NCBI RefSeq assembly: GCF_003443875.1
Contig: NZ_CP027482.1
Coordinates: 3,382,586-3,446,585, forward strand
DNA length: 64,000 bases
Direction: 5' to 3'
DNA from: Aeromicrobium sp. A1-2
Lineage (GTDB): Bacteria > Actinomycetota > Actinomycetes > Propionibacteriales > Nocardioidaceae
Positions within the stretch are counted from its first letter, which is position 1; each line of letters opens with the position of its first letter. Below, piece by piece: positions 51,785 to 63,609 of the stretch. The translations under genes were made by a program, and so were the position numbers. Below the pieces are notes generated by a model that saw nothing but the letters and a program-made list of their open reading frames with translations, did not search any database and was not told the DNA's origin.

Positions 51785-51820
51785 AACCCGCCGGCGATCC
51801 CCCGACCGCCGGCGGGTTTT
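51785..51820 (+). terminator. Intrinsic terminator
   Basis: AACCCGCCGGCG (51785-51796) pairs with CGCCGGCGGGTT (51807-51818) and the right arm runs into TTTT. It directly follows the truncated plus-strand reading frame. Confidence 0.85.
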
Positions 51821-51931
51821 CGCGTCCGTCGGGGTGGTCGGGTCGCTGGCTTCAAGTCGCCCTCGAACGCCCGCCCCGGCAGCTCTCCCGACGGTGTGGA
51901 TAGCATCTGTCGGACGACTCGAGGAGCCCCC

Positions 51932-53176
51932 ATGACCCAGCTCGGCACTCCGCTGACCCTGCCCAGCGGACTGGAACTGCCGCACCGCATCGTGAAGGCG
52001 GCGATGACGGAGAACCTGTCCGACGCCGACAACCAGCCCACGCCGCGCCACGAAGCGCTCTACCGTCGTTGGGCGCGGGGCTCGGCCGGCGGTCTGCTGG
52101 TCACCGGCAACCTGATGGTGGACCGGCGCTTCCTGGAGCGCAGCCGCAACATCGTCGCCGACGCGCACCTCGATGTAGCCGGACTGCGCCGGCTCCGCAG
52201 GGCAGCCGATTCGTCTCCGGTCATCGCGCAGCTGAACCATCCGGGCCGGCAGACCAACCGGTTCCTTGCCTCGACACCAGTGGCACCCAGCGCCAGCGCG
52301 GCAGTGCCGATGATGGGCATGTTCGCCCGACCGCGCGCCTTGGACACATCAGAGATCGAGGGGATCGTCGCCGCGTTCGGCACGGCCGCCGCGCTGTGCC
52401 AGCAGGCTGGGCTCGAGGGCGTCCAGGTGCATGCGGCCCACGGGTACCTGCTGGCGCAGTTCCTGTCACCTCACGTGAATCAGCGAACCGACGCCTGGGG
52501 CGGCGATGTCGCGGGTCGTTCGCGGGCCCTGATCGAGGCGGTCCGGGCAGCGCGGACGCGCACGGGACCCGGATTCACGGTCGGGGTGAAACTGAACTCC
52601 TCGGACTTCCGGCACGGCGGTTTCACCGAGGACGATGCCGAACAGGTGATCCGGTTGCTGGTCGATGAGGGCGTCGACCTCATCGAGATATCCGGGGGAA
52701 CCTATGAGAGCCCGGCTCTGTTCGGTGAGGTGGCCGAGCTCGGTCAGGGCTCCAACGCCAAGGAGGCCTACTTCGCAGCGTTCGCCCGCCGTGCGCGCAG
52801 CGCGGCCGGTGGGGTCCCCATCATGCTCACCGGCGGGATCCGGACCCGCTCGGTGATGGAGTCCCTGCTCGCCGACGCTGGGGTCGACCTGATCGGCCTG
52901 GGCCGGCCGATGGCCATCGACCCGGATCTTCCGACGAAGCTGCTGGCCGGGGCCGCCGGGACGACCCTTCCGCGCTACACGCTGCCCACCGCGATCGGAT
53001 TCGCGGGCGAGTCCGAATGGTACGAGTCGCAGATCGGACGGATGGGCGCGGGACTCGAGGTCAAGCCGAACCTCAACGCGGCGGTGGCCGCGACTGGATT
53101 CGTCGCCGGCGAGCTGGGCCGTGGGCTCAGCGCAAGGCGACGGCGCGCACGCCTCGTGAACAGCCTGCAGGTCTGA
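51932..53176 (+). CDS. NADH:flavin oxidoreductase, old yellow enzyme family
   Basis: The 414-residue TIM-barrel flavoprotein starts L-G-T-P-L-T-L-P-S-G-L-E-L-P-H-R-I-V-K-A-A-M (in two parts, about residues 4-26) and shows the OYE block H-A-A-H-G-Y-L-L-A-Q-F-L-S-P with R-T-D-A-W-G-G (about 170-192). It likely reduces an activated alkene or a related substrate with NAD(P)H and FMN. GAGGA precedes the ATG. One of the few intact genes in this part of the window. Confidence 0.9.
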   Translation: MTQLGTPLTLPSGLELPHRIVKAAMTENLSDADNQPTPRHEALYRRWARGSAGGLLVTGNLMVDRRFLERSRNIVADAHLDVAGLRRLRRAADSSPVIAQLNHPGRQTNRFLASTPVAPSASAAVPMMGMFARPRALDTSEIEGIVAAFGTAAALCQQAGLEGVQVHAAHGYLLAQFLSPHVNQRTDAWGGDVAGRSRALIEAVRAARTRTGPGFTVGVKLNSSDFRHGGFTEDDAEQVIRLLVDEGVDLIEISGGTYESPALFGEVAELGQGSNAKEAYFAAFARRARSAAGGVPIMLTGGIRTRSVMESLLADAGVDLIGLGRPMAIDPDLPTKLLAGAAGTTLPRYTLPTAIGFAGESEWYESQIGRMGAGLEVKPNLNAAVAATGFVAGELGRGLSARRRRARLVNSLQV

Positions 53177-53212
53177 CCGACCCGCCGCGACGCGTGCGTC
53201 CCACCGTCCCGA

Positions 53213-54314
53213 TCAGCCCGGCGGCGACGACAGCGCGTGGTTGCCCGCGGGCTCGTCAGACTTGTCTCCCCGATCCGGTCCTGGTCCTTCTGCCTTGGAG
53301 CTTGCGGGCCGCTGCTTCCCCGTGCCCACCGCCGACCGGTGGCCGGTCGTGGGCCACATCCGCTCGATCTCAGCGTTCAGTTCCGCCCGAGAAGCACCGC
53401 GATCGAGGAGACGTAGAGCCACAGCACCACCGCGATCGGCACCCCGAGCTGGCTGAACACAGCGTCTCCGCCGAGGGTCAGCGCAAGATAGGCGCGGAGG
53501 CCCGCGGCGGCCATCAACCACAGGATCATCGCGAGCACCGCCCCCGGCAGGTCGCGCCGCCAGGGCGTCCGCCAGGGGACGCCGACGTGGTACAGGGTCG
53601 CGAGGCCGGCTATCGCGAGCGCGGCCAGCAGGGGCCAGTACAACGCTCCGAGGACACTCAGCGTCGCGGAAGCGACGGCGCTCGGTGCGATCCACTCGAC
53701 CACCCGCGGGCCGAGAACCAGGAGCGGCAGGATCGCGATCGCGCCCAGAAGGCCGCCGCGGTCAGCCCGACCGCCAGCAGCCGGCGCCGCCAGTTCGGGC
53801 CGGCCTGCTCGATGTCGTACGCGATGGTGATCGTCTCCAGCGCCCGGTTGGTGGCCCGCGACCCCGTCCACAGGCTCAGCAGGGCGCCGACGGAGATCAC
53901 ATCGGCGCGGCCGTCAGCGAGCACGGCCGAGGCCAGTCGTTCGTACGAGCTGTAGGTCTGGGTGGAGAGGAACTCCTGCGGCAGCTCGAAGACGATCCTG
54001 TTCAGCCCCGGGTGCCGGAGGGCCCCAGCGCATCAGCGACGAAGCCGAGCGAACCCAGGACGACCAGGATCAGCGCGGGCAGCGAGATCATCGTGAACAG
54101 GGCGATCTCGGCGGCCAATCCGGGACCCGGTCCTCGAAGGTGTCTCGCCACGTTCGCTGGGTCAACACCCAGGCTCGCTGCAGCGGGCGGGGAGCCGGTC
54201 GTACGTCCTGTGGGCCAGGCCTTCTGCCCAGTCGCGGGACCGTGTTGCGAGGGCGGCGACCCGTCCGTGGTCTCCCGTGGGCGGGTTGGGGGACTGCTCC
54301 GGGGTGACTGTCAT
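53213..54314 (-). pseudogene. YihY/BrkB-family inner membrane protein, frameshifted
   Basis: Piecing the frames together gives a protein of about 365 residues: M-T-V-T-P-E-Q-S start at 54314, R-T-W-R-D-T-F-E-D, then six hydrophobic helices of the BrkB/YihY type with G-A-L-L-S-L-W-T-G-S-R-A and W-R-R-R-L-L-A-V-G-L near the middle and a polar C-terminal tail. At least five one-base losses (near 54188, 54118, 54012, 53745 and 53387) break it. The family was once called ribonuclease BN; its function is unknown and probably in transport. Confidence 0.75.
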
Positions 54315-54379
54315 TGCCTCCACCGTACGAGGGTTCGACCACTCGTCACGCCACGAAGGCTTCGCTGGCGCGCGCGAAC

Positions 54380-54405
54380 GCGGCCCGCATCGGAGTGCGG
54401 GCCGC
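54380..54405 (-). terminator. Hairpin terminator of the VTC cluster
   Basis: GCGGCCCGCA (54380-54389) pairs perfectly with TGCGGGCCGC (54396-54405) around a six-base loop, 12 bases past the stop of the Cthe_2159-like gene. Confidence 0.7.
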
Positions 54406-54416
54406 TCCGATGGCGC

Positions 54417-56186
54417 CTACCGCGCAGCGACCGTGCCGATGGCGGTCCCGTCTGTGGCCGTGCCGTCGAGCACCAGCCAGCCGGTGCTGTTCCCGGTCAC
54501 CTCGCCGCCGACCGAGATGGCGTAGTCGGCTCCCTTCTCGAGGACATCGGAGGAGTAGATGTAGGAGTCCGAGGCCTTCGGGTGGAAAAGGACGCGATCT
54601 GCGTACCATCGCCATCGGCAATGGTGATGACCGTGTCTGCCGGCACGGTGCTGCCGAAGGTGAGCGCAAGAGTCGCCTGGGAGGAGTCCTCGCCCGGCGC
54701 GACCGCCATGGTGGACATGCCGTTCGCCGCGAGCGTCCCCCGGTGATGGTGAACACGTCATCCACGTCGATGGCGCCCTGGCGGACGTTCTCCGTGCCGG
54801 AAACCACCAGGGTGCCGCCCGTCATGACCATGGATCCGTTGACATCGACACCGTCGCTGGTCGTGTCGACGACGTACGTGCCGCCGCTGAGCTCCAGGAA
54901 CCGGTTGCCGTTGTCTCCCTCAGCGGGACCGCCGAAGCCGTTGCCCTCCATCGCGGACACCGTCAGCGAGGCGAGGTCGTCGACTGCGTCGGTCGTGCTG
55001 GCCTGGCCCTCGGGCTCGGCGGCGCCACCGGCTTGGTCACCGGCCGGTGCGTCACCTGGGGGCTGACCACCCTCGGGTCGGCTGCCCGCGGCCGCGTCGG
55101 GCTCGGCGGCCGTGCCGTCGGTCGACTCGGCAGTCTCCTCTGCGAGCGCTTCCGCGCCACCGGAGACGTTGATGCCGTCATCGGTGGCCACCACGGAGAC
55201 ATCGCCGCCGGAGAGGTACATGTAGGCGCCTTCGATGCCTTCGACACTCTCGGTGATGTCCACGGTTCCACCTGCGATGCGCAGAACGCTGTCGGAGTGA
55301 ATGCCGTCATCGCCCGCGGCAATCGTCAGGTCTCCGCCAAGCACCGTGACCTGGCGGGCAGCATCCATCGCGTCGGAGCCCGCTGTGAGGTCCAGCGCTC
55401 CGCCGTCGATCCAGATGACGCCGACCGCCGCGTCCGGTTCGTCGGTGACCGACTCGTTATCCGATCGCAATGCGTCGCCCTGGGCGTTCGCGGCGAGGGT
55501 GCCGCCGGTGATCACGAGCTGGTCCTTGCCGCGCACACCGTCGTCGGCCGCGTCGACCGTGACGTCTCCGCCGGACATGACAAGAGTGTCCTTCGAGGTG
55601 ATCGCGTCGGCGGCGTGCGCCGTGACGGCCAGTGTGCCGTCGCCGGCGATCCACAGGTTGGCGGACGAGAACAGGGTCGCATTGGGCGAGTCCTCGACCG
55701 TCTCGTCCACGGCGGCTCCGGCGGCATCCGCGAGCACGTTGTCGCTGCCGTCCGCCAGCCAGACCACGACTTGCTGGGCCTCGACCACGTTGATGGCAGC
55801 CACGTCTGCCGCTGTGATGTCGACGCCATCGAGTACGAGGTTGACGACGTCATCGGGTGCGTCGACGGCGAGCGAGCCCGAGGTCAGCGTGCCGCTGATG
55901 CGGTAGGTGCCGGCCGCGTTGATCGTGACGGTATCGCCGTCGACGCTCACGCCGCTGCCGCCCTCAGACGATCCGTCGGCCAGCGTGAGTTCGACGGCTT
56001 CGGCCACGTCGAAGGACAGGTCTGCCTCGTCGACATCCAGGTCTGTGTAGATCAGCTCGGAGATGGCTCCGGTCAGCGATGCTGTGTTCGTGCCGGACGC
56101 GTTGTCCGCGTTCGCGCTGCAGCCGCTGAAGATGAGCGTCGCGGCCAGGGCGAGGCCGGCGAGGACGGTAGAGGGCGCTTGTTCAT
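54417..56186 (-). pseudogene. Carbohydrate-binding (Cthe_2159-type beta-helix) lipoprotein, frameshifted
   Basis: The reconstructed product (about 590 residues) starts with a lipoprotein signal ending F-S-G-C and continues as a beta-solenoid with many repeats of the form G-G-D-V-T-V-x-A-x-D-D-G-V and D-A-I-T-S-K-D-T-L, the pattern of Cthe_2159-like proteins that bind polysaccharide and calcium. An acidic Ala/Gly/Pro-rich insert is at about 285-345. Three one-base losses interrupt it (near 56170, 54738 and 54595). It follows the VTC and DUF4956 genes, a grouping known from other Gram-positives, often together with CotH proteins. Confidence 0.75.
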
Positions 56187-56197
56187 GTCAGGCCTTT

Positions 56198-56982
56198 CTA
56201 GGCCGCCGCGGCGGGCGCGGAGGCAGTGACGGTGGGAACGTAGCGGCGGATGGACCGCGACCACCTGTTCGAGGGCAGGTCGGGGCGCAGCACCGCGAGC
56301 GATGTGCAGTACTTGCTGATGCGGGCCGGGCGGATGCCTCTCGCCCACAGTGCGCGGTCGACGGCACCGGCTCCACCTGCTGACTTGGTCTCGACGATCA
56401 GCAGCGGGCCGTAGTCCATGCGCCGGCCTTGGACGTCGGCCGCCGCAACGTGTCGGTCCACGGTGACCCGAGCGTCGGCCGTCACGAGTGTGACGCGCTC
56501 GTACGACGTGGTCAGCACCTCGGTGAGCTGGCGGGCCTTGTCGCCGATCCGCTCGAACCCACCGACGAAGATCGCTGCGTCGGCCGAAAGAAGACGCCCG
56601 CCGTCCGGCGTGCCTGAGTCGAGCCATTGCCGGCTTTTGGCGGTGGCCCCGGACGACGACCGCAGCTTGACCTCGACCGCGCTCGAGCCGGTGTCCAGGT
56701 AGTGGCGGGTCCGCACCTTGTAGCGGTGGGGCGGCTGCGGGCCGCGTCCCGGTAGCTGTCCAGCTCAGACGTGTCGTAGTACGTGGAGGAGTACCGGAAG
56801 CTACGGCGGCCCTCGATCTCCAGCGCACTCGGCGCGCTGTCGAGCGAGGCGAGCACATGTCCCCAGATGCCGGGGCGGACGATGTACTTGCGGTCGACCC
56901 TGGTCTGCAGCGCGGCCTTCTCGTTCACCTCGTCGAGCGTGAGGGTGGGCAGTGCGCGCACGGCGTCCAGCCAGGTCGTCAT
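56198..56982 (-). pseudogene. VTC-domain (polyphosphate polymerase-like) protein, frameshifted
   Basis: The reconstructed product of about 260 residues has the triphosphate tunnel features of VTC domains: V-D-R-K-Y-I-V near residue 30, F-R-Y-S-S-T-Y-Y-D-T near 63, R-Y-K-V-R-T-R-H-Y near 90, V-E-V-K-L-R and V-E-T-K-S-A-G. The basic residues line the polyphosphate tunnel in the yeast enzyme. One C is missing near 56745. The start overlaps the DUF4956 stop (ATGA). Whether bacterial members make polyphosphate or only bind it is not settled. Confidence 0.78.
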
Positions 56983-57614
56983 CGGATGCTCGCTGACGCG
57001 ACGTCTGCCGGGGTCCGGTTCGAGGCGGAGCTGATTCGGGCGTCCGGGGAATCCGGGACCTCCCGGCCGATGGCGGGCAGGGTGAACCTGACGTCGCACA
57101 CGGTGCTCTCGGTGACCAGATCCACCTTGCGCAGGCTCACGCGGTCGATGCGAGCGCCGAGCAGCGGTCCGAGCAGGTCGCGGGCCGCAGCCTCGTCGGT
57201 GACGGCCCGGTCGAGCACCATGATCTGTTGGCGGGTGCGGGGGAACAGCGCCGGGCTGTCGCCCACGGCGATGACACCCAGCAGCACGGCCATCAGGGTG
57301 AAGCTGACGTACGGCGAGATCGAGGGAAGCCACCCAGTAGGCCGAGGGCGATTGCGGTGAAGTAGTACGCGATCTCGGAGTGGTCCATCTCGGTGGAGCG
57401 CAGGCGGATGATCGACAGCACCGCGAAGATGCCAAGGCCGAAGCCGAGCGACAGCTCTGCCGTGGACATCGCATACGTGACGCCCATGACTCCCACATTG
57501 ATGGACATGAACGCGACGATCAGATCACGTCGACGGTGCCGGGGGAAGTACAGGGCGAAGACCAGGAAGCCGATGGCAACGAGATCAGCCGCGATGAAGG
57601 TGAAGACAGACATG
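56979..57614 (-). pseudogene. DUF4956 membrane protein, frameshifted
   Basis: The reconstructed 211-residue protein has three or four N-terminal membrane helices (F-T-F-I-A-A-D-L-V-A-I-G-F start, then S-I-N-V-G-V-M-G-V-T-Y) with R-L-R-S-T-E-M near residue 78, and a soluble C-terminal domain. That is the DUF4956 layout. A lost G near 57325 splits it. It is the first gene of the DUF4956 / VTC / Cthe_2159-type unit. Upstream, 57615-57858, I see no convincing gene. Confidence 0.75.
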
Positions 57615-57858
57615 TGGATCCTTGGCGGGTCGTGGTTCAGTGGGGACCTTGATGTCTCCATAGGACACCGCCGGGATTTGGGGGTCTGTACGTTTCCTGT
57701 GAGGCGCATCCGAGCTGTCTCGGGAAGCATTCATCGATCGTCAGCTGCGCGCCTGGTCAGCGGTTCCTCAGGCCGGTCCGGTGCTGGCGACCTCGTAGCG
57801 TTGCACCACCGCACCCAAGATCGCGGGCATCGGGGCATGGTCGCCTTCGGACTCAGAC

Positions 57859-58053
57859 TCACGGAACGTCATCAGGAGCCTCACCTGCGGCGGCATGCCG
57901 CTGCTCGGTCTTGAGCAGCTTGCCGCTGGCGTTCAGAGGAAGAGCATCGACGAAGGCCACTCCTACCGGGCGCTTGTAGTGGGCCATCTGGTCGCGGATG
58001 AACGCGACCAGGTCTCCGCCGCGACCGAGATGAAGTCCAAGGCCCGAGGTCAT
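57859..58053 (-). other. C-terminal fragment of an AMP-forming acyl-CoA ligase
   Basis: The minus strand encodes the C-terminal subdomain of an acyl-CoA ligase: A-L-D-F-I-S-V-A-A-E, then L-V-A-F-I-R-D-Q-M-A-H-Y-K-R-P and L-P-L-N-A-S-G-K-L-L-K-T-E, with the catalytic Lys in G-K-L-L-K. A one-base loss lies near 58010. Nothing upstream continues the protein: at about 58060 the sequence changes to an unrelated plus-strand fragment. Confidence 0.65.
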
Positions 58054-58060
58054 CTGTCGC

Positions 58061-58241
58061 CGTAGTGGCACCAGCACCGGTGTTGCGTTCGACTACACCT
58101 GCGGTCGTATCGGCTATGAGCCCGAACCTTTCGCTCAAGCCGAGCAACTGCGCCAACTCGGTCGAGTACTTGCCGCGGACAAGCGGTTCGTGTCCGCGGT
58201 GACGTCGTCAGCATCCGCCCCTGGCGTGGTGGCGGGAAAGC

Positions 58242-58249
<8 letters not shown>
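58061..58249 (+). other. C-terminal fragment of an unidentified plus-strand gene
   Basis: An open stretch of about 62 codons reads R-S-G-T-S-T-G-V-A-F-D-Y-T-C-G-R-I-G and continues to a stop at 58247-58249, inside the end of the next gene. It has no start codon context or identifiable family, and may be an end-fragment left by the same junction as the ligase tail beside it. Confidence 0.3.
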
Positions 58250-59773
<1,524 letters not shown>

Positions 59774-59869
59774 AGGATCCTCCGAGGGTATGGCGCGGGT
59801 CACATCATGTCTATCCTGCACCTCGCTGCGAAGTAGTTGCACAGCGAGCCGGACGGTAGCGTCGGGTTC

Positions 59870-60340
59870 ATGACTGACTTGTCGTTCGAGCACTCCGAAT
59901 CCATCCACGTCGACCGCAAGCCCGAAGCGGTCTATGACTTGGTCAGCGACATCGCCCGAACGGGGGAGTGGAGCCCGATCTGCACTGGATGCGAGTGGGA
60001 CGACGGGGACGGCCCCGCCGTGGGTGCCCACTTCACCGGAACCAACGAGGTGCCGGGACGCACGTGGAAGACCCGCTCGACCGTCGTGGCCGCCGAACCC
60101 GGTCGTGAGTTCGCCTGGGAGGTCGGAGATGGGTTCGTGCGTTGGGGATACGAGATCGAGCCGGACGGGTCGGGTGCAAAGCTCACCGAGTCGTGGAAGT
60201 TCTGCGAACCGGGACTGAAGTTCTTCGCCGACACGTTCGGCGAGACGGCGGACGCCGAGATCGAGACCCGCACCCGCGCTGCCCATACGGGCATCCCAGT
60301 CACCCTGGCTGCCATCAAGCAGGTTGCCGAGAGCGCCTGA
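59870..60340 (+). CDS. SRPBCC (START/polyketide-cyclase-like) protein
   Basis: The 156-residue protein shows the SRPBCC pattern: an opening strand with E-H-S-E-S-I-H-V-D-R, helix P-E-A-V-Y-D-L-V-S-D-I-A-R-T-G-E-W-S-P (in two pieces, about 18-36), then paired strands and a long C-terminal helix. These bind hydrophobic ligands in a deep cavity; the ligand is unknown. ATG at 59870 is used instead of a TTG-type upstream start. Confidence 0.83.
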   Translation: MTDLSFEHSESIHVDRKPEAVYDLVSDIARTGEWSPICTGCEWDDGDGPAVGAHFTGTNEVPGRTWKTRSTVVAAEPGREFAWEVGDGFVRWGYEIEPDGSGAKLTESWKFCEPGLKFFADTFGETADAEIETRTRAAHTGIPVTLAAIKQVAESA

Positions 60341-60399
60341 ACGTCGACAGGTGGCCCAGCGCGACGGGTCCGCGTGGGGCTCGGGCTACCGTGGGCCGC

Positions 60400-60777
60400 A
60401 TGACGATCACCGCGACACTCGAAATGCGTTTCAAGCCCGATCTCCTGGACGAGGCCAAGGCCGTACTGGTCCGGGTGCTCGCCGAGACCCGTGCATTCGA
60501 GGGAAACCTGGGCGTCGACGTCCTGGTCGACCTCGAAGACGCGGGCCACTGGGTCGCGAACGAGATCTGGGAGTCCGTCGAGCACGACGACGCCTACCGC
60601 GCCTTCCGAGCCGGGGAGGGACGGATCACCGATCTCGGTCCGCTGCTCGCAGCCGCGCCGGTCCTGACCCGATGGGCCCGATCGACGGGGTCTGACCTCC
60701 TACCCACGCCGGGCTCGGGCTCGGCGTTCCCGGGGCCTACGGCAGCTCGGTCCCGTCCGGGATCTCGAACGTCTTGA
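60400..60777 (+). CDS. Antibiotic biosynthesis monooxygenase (ABM)-like protein
   Basis: The N-terminal 95 residues form a ferredoxin-like ABM domain: T-A-T-L-E-M-R-F-K-P start, an F-E-G-N-L-G-V-D-V strand near 36 and a W-V-A-N-E-I-W-E-S strand near 56. The remaining tail, G-S-D-L-L-P-T-P onward, is Pro/Ser-rich and overlaps the opposite-strand DUF167 gene. A single missing G in the GGGG near 60689 would end the protein at 60693, the usual family length, so the tail is probably an artefact. Confidence 0.7.
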   Translation: MTITATLEMRFKPDLLDEAKAVLVRVLAETRAFEGNLGVDVLVDLEDAGHWVANEIWESVEHDDAYRAFRAGEGRITDLGPLLAAAPVLTRWARSTGSDLLPTPGSGSAFPGPTAARSRPGSRTS

Positions 60778-60986
60778 AGCGGGATGTGCCGCCCTTCTCC
60801 AGCACGACCTTCGATTTCGACAGTCCCAGTGATGTGGCCAGAAAGTCGCGCAGCGCGGTATTCGCCTTGCCATCGACGGGGGCGCGGCGATCCGCACCCG
60901 CAGCAGCGGTCCGACCAATGGATCGGTCTCCCAACCGATGACCTCGCTCCTGCGGGCATTCGGGTGGCCCTGACGCGGAGCTTCAT
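60737..60986 (-). pseudogene. DUF167 (YggU/UPF0235) protein, frameshifted
   Basis: Reconstructed: M-K-L-R-V-R-A-T-R-M-P-A-G-A-R-S, then an unbroken end with P-V-D-G-K-A-N-T-A-L-R-D-F-L-A (split here) and L-G-L-S-K-S-K-V-V-L-E-K-G, the signature of DUF167. Two one-base losses lie near 60890 and 60940. The family is small (about 85 residues), widely conserved and of unknown function. Confidence 0.75.
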
Positions 60987-61025
60987 AGCGTCAGGAGACG
61001 GGAAGATCCCCGCACGGGTTCGCCG

Positions 61026-61887
61026 CTACTTGTCGTAGCCGTAGAAGCCCTGGCCGGACTTCTTGCCCATCAGGCCGGCGTCGACCATGCGGTCGAGCAG
61101 CGGCGGCGGCGAGTACAGCGGCTCCTTGAACTCGTCGTACATCGACTTGCCGATCGCCTTGATCGTGTCGAGACCGATTAGGTCCGAGAGAGCGAGGGGT
61201 CCCATGGGGTGGCCGCAGCCGAGCACCATGCCGCGGTCGATGTCGGCGGCCGAGGCATAGCCGGCCTCGTACATTCGGATCGCCGAGAGCAGGTACGGCA
61301 CCAGCAGGCTGTTGACGACGAACCCGGCCCGGTCGGTCGCGTCGATGGGCTTCTTGCCGAGGGTCTCGGTGACCCATGATCGCATGCGGTCGAGGGTCTC
61401 CGGCGAGGTCGTCAGCGACGGTATGAGCTCGACGAGCTGCATGACGGGTGCTGGGTTGAAGAAGTGCACACCCATGACGTGGTGCGCCCGACCGGACACC
61501 GCCCGAGCTTGACGATCGGGATCGAAGATGTGTTGGACGCCAGAATCGCGTCGTCCTTGGTCAGGATCGTGCCGAGGGTGCGGAACAGGTCGAGCTTGAT
61601 CTGCTCGTCCTCGCTGGCGGCCTCGACCACCAGGTCGCGGTCGGCGAGCGTCTCGAGGTCGGTCTCGAACCGGATCCGGTCCAGGACGGCAGTGACCTCG
61701 GCCGATTCGATCTTGCCGCGGGACTCCGCCGGCGCAGCGATCCCTCGACCCGCTCGGCCGCGGCCTTGGCGGCGTCGGCGTTGATCTCGATCACGATGAC
61801 GTCCAACCCGGCCCGGGCCGCAACCTCGGTGATGCCGGAGCCCATGAGCCCTCCGCCGATGACGCCAACCTTGTCAATGCTGCTCAT
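61026..61887 (-). pseudogene. 3-hydroxyacyl-CoA dehydrogenase (3-hydroxybutyryl-CoA type), frameshifted
   Basis: The reconstructed product of about 287 residues oxidises a 3-hydroxyacyl-CoA with NAD+. It starts [13 protein letters not shown] (NAD site), continues with [21 protein letters not shown] (catalytic His of this family) and the C-terminal domain with G-F-V-V-N-S-L-L-V-P. G losses near 61740 and 61505 break the frame. It diverges from the acyl-CoA synthetase gene across two palindromes. Confidence 0.87.
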
Positions 61888-61936
61888 GCTGCTCCTCGAA
61901 AGTAGTAGGACGTCAGACTATCCCGCCCGACCCGAA

Positions 61937-61960
61937 CAACATGAGGGGCTCCTCATGTTG
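61937..61960. promoter_or_regulatory. Palindrome 1 in the divergent promoter
   Basis: Perfect ten-base arms CAACATGAGG (61937-61946) and CCTCATGTTG (61951-61960) around GGCT. It lies 50 bases from the hydroxyacyl-CoA dehydrogenase start, suited to binding a dimeric regulator. Confidence 0.65.
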
Positions 61961-61968
61961 TCGGTCGC

Positions 61969-61987
61969 GTTGTGCATCATGCACAAC
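61969..61987. promoter_or_regulatory. Palindrome 2 in the divergent promoter
   Basis: Perfect nine-base arms GTTGTGCAT and ATGCACAAC around one central C. Its sequence differs from palindrome 1 and its centre is about 30 bases, nearly three DNA turns, away. Confidence 0.65.
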
Positions 61988-62078
61988 AGGTCTGGCGAAG
62001 TTCGTATCGTGCGGACGTGTGCAGGCGGGCCCGGACTATCTAGTGTCGTGGATCACACCCAACATCGAAAGTGGTCCT

Positions 62079-63536
62079 GTGCACCTCGCGTACCTCCCTT
62101 GGCACCAACCGGCCTCGCGCCGCGACGCCCCCTGTCTAGCCGACGACCGGGTGTCCCTGACGTACGCCGAGGTCGACGACTGGGCCGCGGCCGTTGCCGG
62201 TCAGCTGGCGAATCACGGATTTGGTCGAGGCGACGTGCTCGCGATCATGCTGCCCAATCGTGCCGAGCTGATCATCGCGATGTTCGCCGCCTGGCGACTC
62301 GGCGGTGCGGTCACCCGATCAACCCGGTGTTCACCGCGACCGAGGCCGAGCACCAGATCCTCGACTCCGGCGCCGTGCTGGTGATCGCTTCAGGACCCGA
62401 TGCGCCGCACGCTGGTCTGCCGATGATCGACGTCGACGACCTGGTGACCGCGACCGAGGGCGCACCCCACCGGTCGACCTGGGACCGGACGACCTCGCCC
62501 TGCTGATCTACACCAGCGGATCCACCGGAAGCCCCAAGGGCGTCATGCTGGACCACGCGAACCTCGAGGCCATGACGACCTCGATGGGCGACCACATCGA
62601 CGTCGGCGAGGACGACCACTGCCTGCTGGTCCTGCCGCTGTTCCACGTCAACGCCATCGTGGTCAGCACGCTGACTCCGCTCTCGCGCGGCGGACGCATG
62701 ACGGTCGTCGGAACGTTCCGCCCAGCACGTTCTTCGACCACGTCGAGCGGCTGCGTCCGACGTACTTCTCGGCCGTGCCGACGATCTATGCCCTGCTGGC
62801 CTCACTGCCCGACGACGTACGCCCGACACCTCGTCGCTGCGGTTCGTCGTCTGCGGCGCGGCGCCGGTCTCTGCCGAGCTGCTGGAGCGCTGCGAGGCAC
62901 GTTACGGATTCACGATGGTGGAGGGCTACGGCCTGACGGAGGGACCTGCGCCTCGGCCTGCAACCCCATCACAGGGGTCCGCAAGCTCGGCACCGTCGGA
63001 CCGTCGATGCCCGGCCAGCAGATCCGCATCGCCGGACCGGACGGCGAGGACGTACCGACCGGCCAGACCGGTGAGGTCCTGATCAGTGGGCCGACCGTGA
63101 TGCGCGGCTACCTCGGCAAGCCCGAGGCGACCGCCGAGACCATCGTCGACGGCTGGCTGCACACCGGCGACGTGGCCGACTCGACGACGACGGCTACCTG
63201 TCGATCGTCGACCGGGTCAAGGACATGATCATCCGCGGCGGCGAGAACATCTATCCCAAGGAGATCGAGACCGTTCTGGCGCAGCTCGAGGAGGTTCTCG
63301 AGGCAGCGGTCGTCGGCCGCCCCGAGGAGATCCTCGGCGAGGTGCCGGTCGCGTACGTCACGCTCTATCCCGGCTCGACGGTGACCGAGGACGATCTGGT
63401 CGCGCACTGCCGGCTGCACCTCACGAGGGTCAAGGTGCCCGAGAGCATCACGATCGTCGAGGCGTTGCCGCGCAATCCCGTGGGAAAGATCGACAAGCCC
63501 GGACTACGCAGGGCGCTGCAACCGCAGACCGCCTGA
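62079..63536 (+). pseudogene. AMP-forming acyl-CoA synthetase, multiply frameshifted
   Basis: Across six one-base losses (near 62310, 62470, 62720, 62820, 62945 and 63183) the product reads as one ANL enzyme of about 485 residues: I-Y-T-S-G-S-T-G-S-P-K-G near 145, V-E-G-Y-G-L-T-E near 280, W-L-H-T-G-D near 365, D-R-V-K-D-M-I near 383 and P-V-G-K-I-D-K at the end. It resembles long-chain acyl-CoA synthetases. The proposed start is GTG at 62079; the ribosome site is weak. Confidence 0.82.
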
Positions 63537-63609
63537 CCCACCCCACCCAGGAACGACAGCGCGAGAGCTTCTCGCGTCGGTTCCCGCTGCACGCACGAAG
63601 GAGCACGAG

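Noticed and set aside
57768..57872. A 34-codon minus-strand frame after the ligase fragment
   Set aside because: It begins inside the ligase tail and has no homology or distinct ribosome site that I can see; in a region with many base losses it is not trustworthy.
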